Assembly (NCBI GenBank): GCA_937915755.1
Contig: CALGGR010000221.1
Location: 1 to 64,000, forward strand
Length of the DNA stretch: 64,000 nt
From: an uncultured Fretibacterium sp.
Lineage (GTDB): Bacteria; Synergistota; Synergistia; Synergistales; Aminobacteriaceae
Direction of reading: 5' to 3'
The notes under the pieces are model-generated. The model was not told the DNA's origin. It worked only from the letters and a program-made list of their open reading frames with translations, and searched no databases. The translations under genes were made by a program, and so were the position numbers. Positions 61,415 to 64,000 of the stretch are shown here, piece by piece; positions within the stretch are counted from its first letter, which is position 1, and each line of letters begins with the position of its first letter.

Positions 61415-62298
61415 AGTGCGGAATTGTTACCCTCATAGGCCGACCGAACGCCGGAAAGTCCTCCCTCGTCAACGCCCTCCTGAAGACCCGTGCGCTCATA
61501 ATCTCCCCAAAGCCTCAGACGACACGCAACTCAGTCCGATGCGTCTATAATGACGACAATTCGCAGATTATTTTCACCGACACTCCCGGACTCTACAGGC
61601 CCGACTCGCGCGACAAGCTGGGAATTTTCCTTAACGACTCGATTCTTGATGCCCTTGAAGATTCTGACTGCATACTCTGGCTGACTGAGGCAGGAACTCG
61701 AAAGCTCACTCCCGACGATTACGAGATTGCCCGCGTTCTGCCCCGAAAGATTCCCGTCATTCTCGCTGTCAACAAGTCCGACAAGGCTGATCCCCTTCCG
61801 GCTTTCAGGCTTTACGATGAGCTTTACACGTTCTCTGAGAAAGTTGCAATTTCCGCGAGGACAGGGCGGGGACTCGATAACCTCATGGCCGCATTGATGC
61901 CTCATATTCCGGAGGGCGAGGCGATTTACGACCCTGACATTCTCATGGACACGACCGAAAAGTTCATGGCCTCCGAGATTATACGCGAGAAAGTTTTGAT
62001 GCTGCTGCGTGATGAAGTGCCTCATTGCGTTGCAGTTATGATTGACGAGTACAAGAGTCCCGAAGAATACCCCGACCGCAAGAAGCTCTACATTCGCGCC
62101 TCACTGATCACGGAGACGGAAGGTCAGAAGAAAATCGTAATCGGCTCTAAAGGTGAGATGATTAAACGTATAGGCGAGGCATCGAGGAAAGCAATCGAGG
62201 ACGCTACCGGGATTCCTTCGTTCTTGGATTTGTGGGTCAAGGTTGTCCCTAACTGGAGGAGAAATCCGGCGGCTTTGAGGCGTTTGGGCTATGCGTAA
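61411..62298 (+). CDS. era: GTPase Era
   Basis: A 295-residue Era, of normal length. G1 is GRPNAGKSS, G3 is DTPGLYRPDS, and G4 is VNKSDKAD, with the switch region KPQTTRNSVRC. The C-terminal KH domain has the KKIVIGSKGEMIKRIGEASRKAIE motif that binds the 3' end of 16S rRNA. It is translationally coupled to cdd (ATGA overlap), a common pairing. Confidence 0.96.
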   Translation: MKCGIVTLIGRPNAGKSSLVNALLKTRALIISPKPQTTRNSVRCVYNDDNSQIIFTDTPGLYRPDSRDKLGIFLNDSILDALEDSDCILWLTEAGTRKLTPDDYEIARVLPRKIPVILAVNKSDKADPLPAFRLYDELYTFSEKVAISARTGRGLDNLMAALMPHIPEGEAIYDPDILMDTTEKFMASEIIREKVLMLLRDEVPHCVAVMIDEYKSPEEYPDRKKLYIRASLITETEGQKKIVIGSKGEMIKRIGEASRKAIEDATGIPSFLDLWVKVVPNWRRNPAALRRLGYA

Positions 62299-62379
62299 AG
62301 TAAAACCCTCCCCGTTTTCGCGGAAAGGGCTGTACTTGAAGAAAGGAGTGTTTTATGTGTGAGAGCTGATGTTGTGTGC

Positions 62380-63252
62380 TTATCTTCGTGTCTTGAAGAA
62401 TTCGTCTATGCTGTCCAGTATGTCTTTCGGAAGCATCGTCTTCAGAAGATATTTCTCAGGCTTGAACCTAAGGACTTCCATTATACTGCGCTTGTCCCCT
62501 TTTGCAGTCAGGAACATTACTGGTATATTTGCTGTGTTGGGGTCTGAACGTATCATCTCAAGAACCTTCGGGCCGTTCACAATAGGCATCTCAAAGTCAA
62601 GGAGTATCAAATCGACTTTGTTCTTTGCGAGAATCGTTATAGCATTCATTCCTGAGCTTGCCACGAGAATCTTGTAGTGTGTTGACAGGAGGCTCTTCAT
62701 CGAACGCAGAGCAGTAGCGTCGTCGTCAACGATCAGAATGCTCTTGAACTCTTTGAGCTTGTCGACAGCCTCGCCCTCTTTCTGAAGCCTCTTAATGAGT
62801 TCGGCCAAGTCTACGGGGCGCGTGTACATCTGGGCAACGTAATCAGCCTTCTTGCCGATTATCGTGTCGAGTTCTTCCTGAGTGCCGATAACGAAGAAGC
62901 GTATTCCTCTGTCTTCCACAAGGTCGCGGATATAACCAAGAACGTCAATCATTAGGTTATCCTCGCCCTGAAGGTAGAGAATGAAGATTCGCGGAATATC
63001 GTCCTTCTTCTCCTCTCCTCCTGACGCTGCTGCTGCTTCACCCTCAGCTGCTTCCGACTCCTGCGTCAAGAGCGCGGCAACCTCAGGGTCGATTGCGCCT
63101 TCATCGCTGCCGTTGTCTTCTTTCAGGAAGTTCGAGATGGCCGTAACGTCGGGCTTAACCGTAAGAACCTCGAAATCCTGCGCTTTAAGGTGATTGATTA
63201 TCCCCTCAGAGATAAAGCTCACCTTTTCCGTTATGAATAATACTTTGCTCAT
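62380..63252 (-). CDS. Response regulator with a degenerate first receiver domain
   Basis: A 290-residue protein with two receiver-like halves. The C-terminal receiver (about residues 168-288) is intact: ILIVDDDATAL at the acidic pocket, phospho-acceptor Asp in LILLDFEMPIVNG, the Thr in FLTAKG and the Lys in EKYLLK. The N-terminal half starts MSKVLFITEKVSF, has an acidic and Ala-rich insert near 50-85, and lacks the acidic pair and the acceptor Asp, so it is probably a pseudo-receiver. No DNA-binding or enzymatic output domain. It is next to, and downstream of, the HPt protein at 63290-64000. Confidence 0.85.
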   Translation of the reverse strand: MSKVLFITEKVSFISEGIINHLKAQDFEVLTVKPDVTAISNFLKEDNGSDEGAIDPEVAALLTQESEAAEGEAAAASGGEEKKDDIPRIFILYLQGEDNLMIDVLGYIRDLVEDRGIRFFVIGTQEELDTIIGKKADYVAQMYTRPVDLAELIKRLQKEGEAVDKLKEFKSILIVDDDATALRSMKSLLSTHYKILVASSGMNAITILAKNKVDLILLDFEMPIVNGPKVLEMIRSDPNTANIPVMFLTAKGDKRSIMEVLRFKPEKYLLKTMLPKDILDSIDEFFKTRR

Positions 63253-63289
63253 TCTTGATTCATTCCCTCTTTCTTTTCGTTACATATAA

Positions 63290-64000
63290 TTATAGCAATT
63301 CTTCAAGAGTTCCCCAGTCCGCGCTTGTAATACATTCTTTGACTTTCTCGAATTTCTCACGCTCCGATTCGGGTATCCTGTAATTCTTTGACTCCTCTAT
63401 CATTCTGTCGATATTGTCCAAGTCGAAATCCGCAGCGAACCCCTTAATCAGCGAGTACATTTCGTTGAGGTCGTCAACCGAAATCTCAGGCAGCGACATA
63501 TCAGGCTCATCTTTTGACCCGAAGACTTTTGCGAGTTCGGGCTTGTAGCTCCTGTAAAGCGATAGTAACGCGGGAGTCTTTGCCTCAATCTCTGCGACAT
63601 CGTTCTTGTCTCCGCAAGCCTCAAGGTATTTCGCGTCCTCCGAGAGTTTAAGCGCGCCAACGAGTCGGGCGGCACTCTTCAGGGCGTGAACTTTGATGGT
63701 GTAATTCTTGATGTCCTTCTCGCGTTCAAAGCCCTCAATCTCGTCCGCTTTCTTGTCGAGAGAGTTGTAGAAAATCTCCAGAGCCTGAACGAATGTATCC
63801 TCAGTTCCGCAGTTAGTAACGGCCGCGTTGTAGTCGATTCCCGGAATGCTCTTGAATTTTGCTGACGGGTCTTCAGTTTCGGCAATGTCAGCGGAATTTG
63901 CGGGTGCTTCAGCGGGAACATTTGCAGGCTCGTCGGCTGTCATGTCATCGCCGCGCACAATGAGGTCTGGAGGAAGGTACTCAAGCAAAACCTGCTCAAG
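63290..64000 (-). CDS. C-terminal part of a hybrid kinase or receiver protein with HPt domain (5' end outside the window)
   Basis: The frame is open to the right edge. The first visible residues, VLLEYLPPDLIV, look like the end of a receiver domain. An Ala/Pro/Glu-rich linker follows, and then an HPt domain with the phospho-accepting histidine in KVHALKSAARLVGALKLS. The rest is helical and acidic. HPt domains relay phosphate from a hybrid sensor kinase to a response regulator. The regulator at 62380-63252 lies 37 bases downstream and is the likely partner. Confidence 0.8.
   Translation of the reverse strand, partial: LEQVLLEYLPPDLIVRGDDMTADEPANVPAEAPANSADIAETEDPSAKFKSIPGIDYNAAVTNCGTEDTFVQALEIFYNSLDKKADEIEGFEREKDIKNYTIKVHALKSAARLVGALKLSEDAKYLEACGDKNDVAEIEAKTPALLSLYRSYKPELAKVFGSKDEPDMSLPEISVDDLNEMYSLIKGFAADFDLDNIDRMIEESKNYRIPESEREKFEKVKECITSADWGTLEELL

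Overview
The window looks like chromosomal DNA of a member of the Synergistota (Synergistaceae type), probably a gut or rumen anaerobe; the lifestyle is a guess. Two exported proteins (17687-19444 and 57470-60232) end in a Gly/Ser-Gly-Cys motif, a hydrophobic stretch and a basic tail, the pattern of the Synergist-CTERM sorting signal. Base composition is near 50% GC, strong ribosome-binding sites are common, and TTG starts are frequent. The genes are a mix of housekeeping, transport and small accessory modules, with repeated traces of IS200/IS605 elements. No rRNA operon, CRISPR array or prophage was seen.

Layout. 1-500: the end of a tRNA-Glu gene and IS605-type right-end remnants. 510-3850: a membrane-anchored TerB-like protein, a 52-residue ORF, a DUF2156 protein and HU, all leftward. 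3990-5432: a duplicated OB-fold protein and an RpiR regulator. 5489-14376: rpoB-rpoC, leftward, with a clear promoter; RpoC carries a very large insertion. 14490-16513: tRNA-Leu with a partial tRNA duplicate, a UDP-glucose dehydrogenase and a small exported protein. 16533-17496: a GNAT acetyltransferase with two related 53-residue ORFs (toxin-antitoxin-like). 17687-21200: a Synergist-CTERM protein, a 53-residue membrane ORF, an Rpn-type nuclease/transposase and a decayed second copy of its 3' end. 21224-29916: purL, a 1057-residue putative RNA-binding protein, a permease and a DUF362 protein.

30000-32520 is a composite IS200/IS605 island: an intact tnpA-tnpB pair between a broken, oppositely oriented tnpB and a solitary right end. 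32628-40309 is an alpha-galactoside locus (ABC ATPase, binding protein, two permeases, GH36 alpha-galactosidase) followed by a ParB-like protein and a phosphoesterase. 40295-40676 is a non-coding IS-like remnant. 40734-46177 holds a nitroreductase, rsmG, a small AtpZ-like membrane protein, an alcohol dehydrogenase, an M20 peptidase and a DEAD-box helicase. 46397-50790 is a ferric-iron-type ABC transporter with a fused permease. 50891-53265: tRNA-Gly, secG, nicotinate phosphoribosyltransferase, rplM-rpsI. 53384-57396: YitT, NYN-domain and small proteins. 57470-60232 encodes a predicted surface-anchored aerolysin-fold protein of foreign-looking composition. 60551-60873 is a decayed RelBE-type toxin-antitoxin locus, followed by cdd-era and, at the right edge, a response regulator and the end of a hybrid kinase with an HPt domain.

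The most unusual items are the aerolysin-like surface protein with a high-GC core between host-like export and sorting signals, the roughly 330-residue RpoC insertion, the family of IS605 right ends (putative omega-RNA 3' regions) scattered on both strands, the two small toxin-antitoxin-like loci, and the Sm/cold-shock/HEPN-like 1057-residue protein. All functions are inferred from sequence patterns read by eye; no database search was run.
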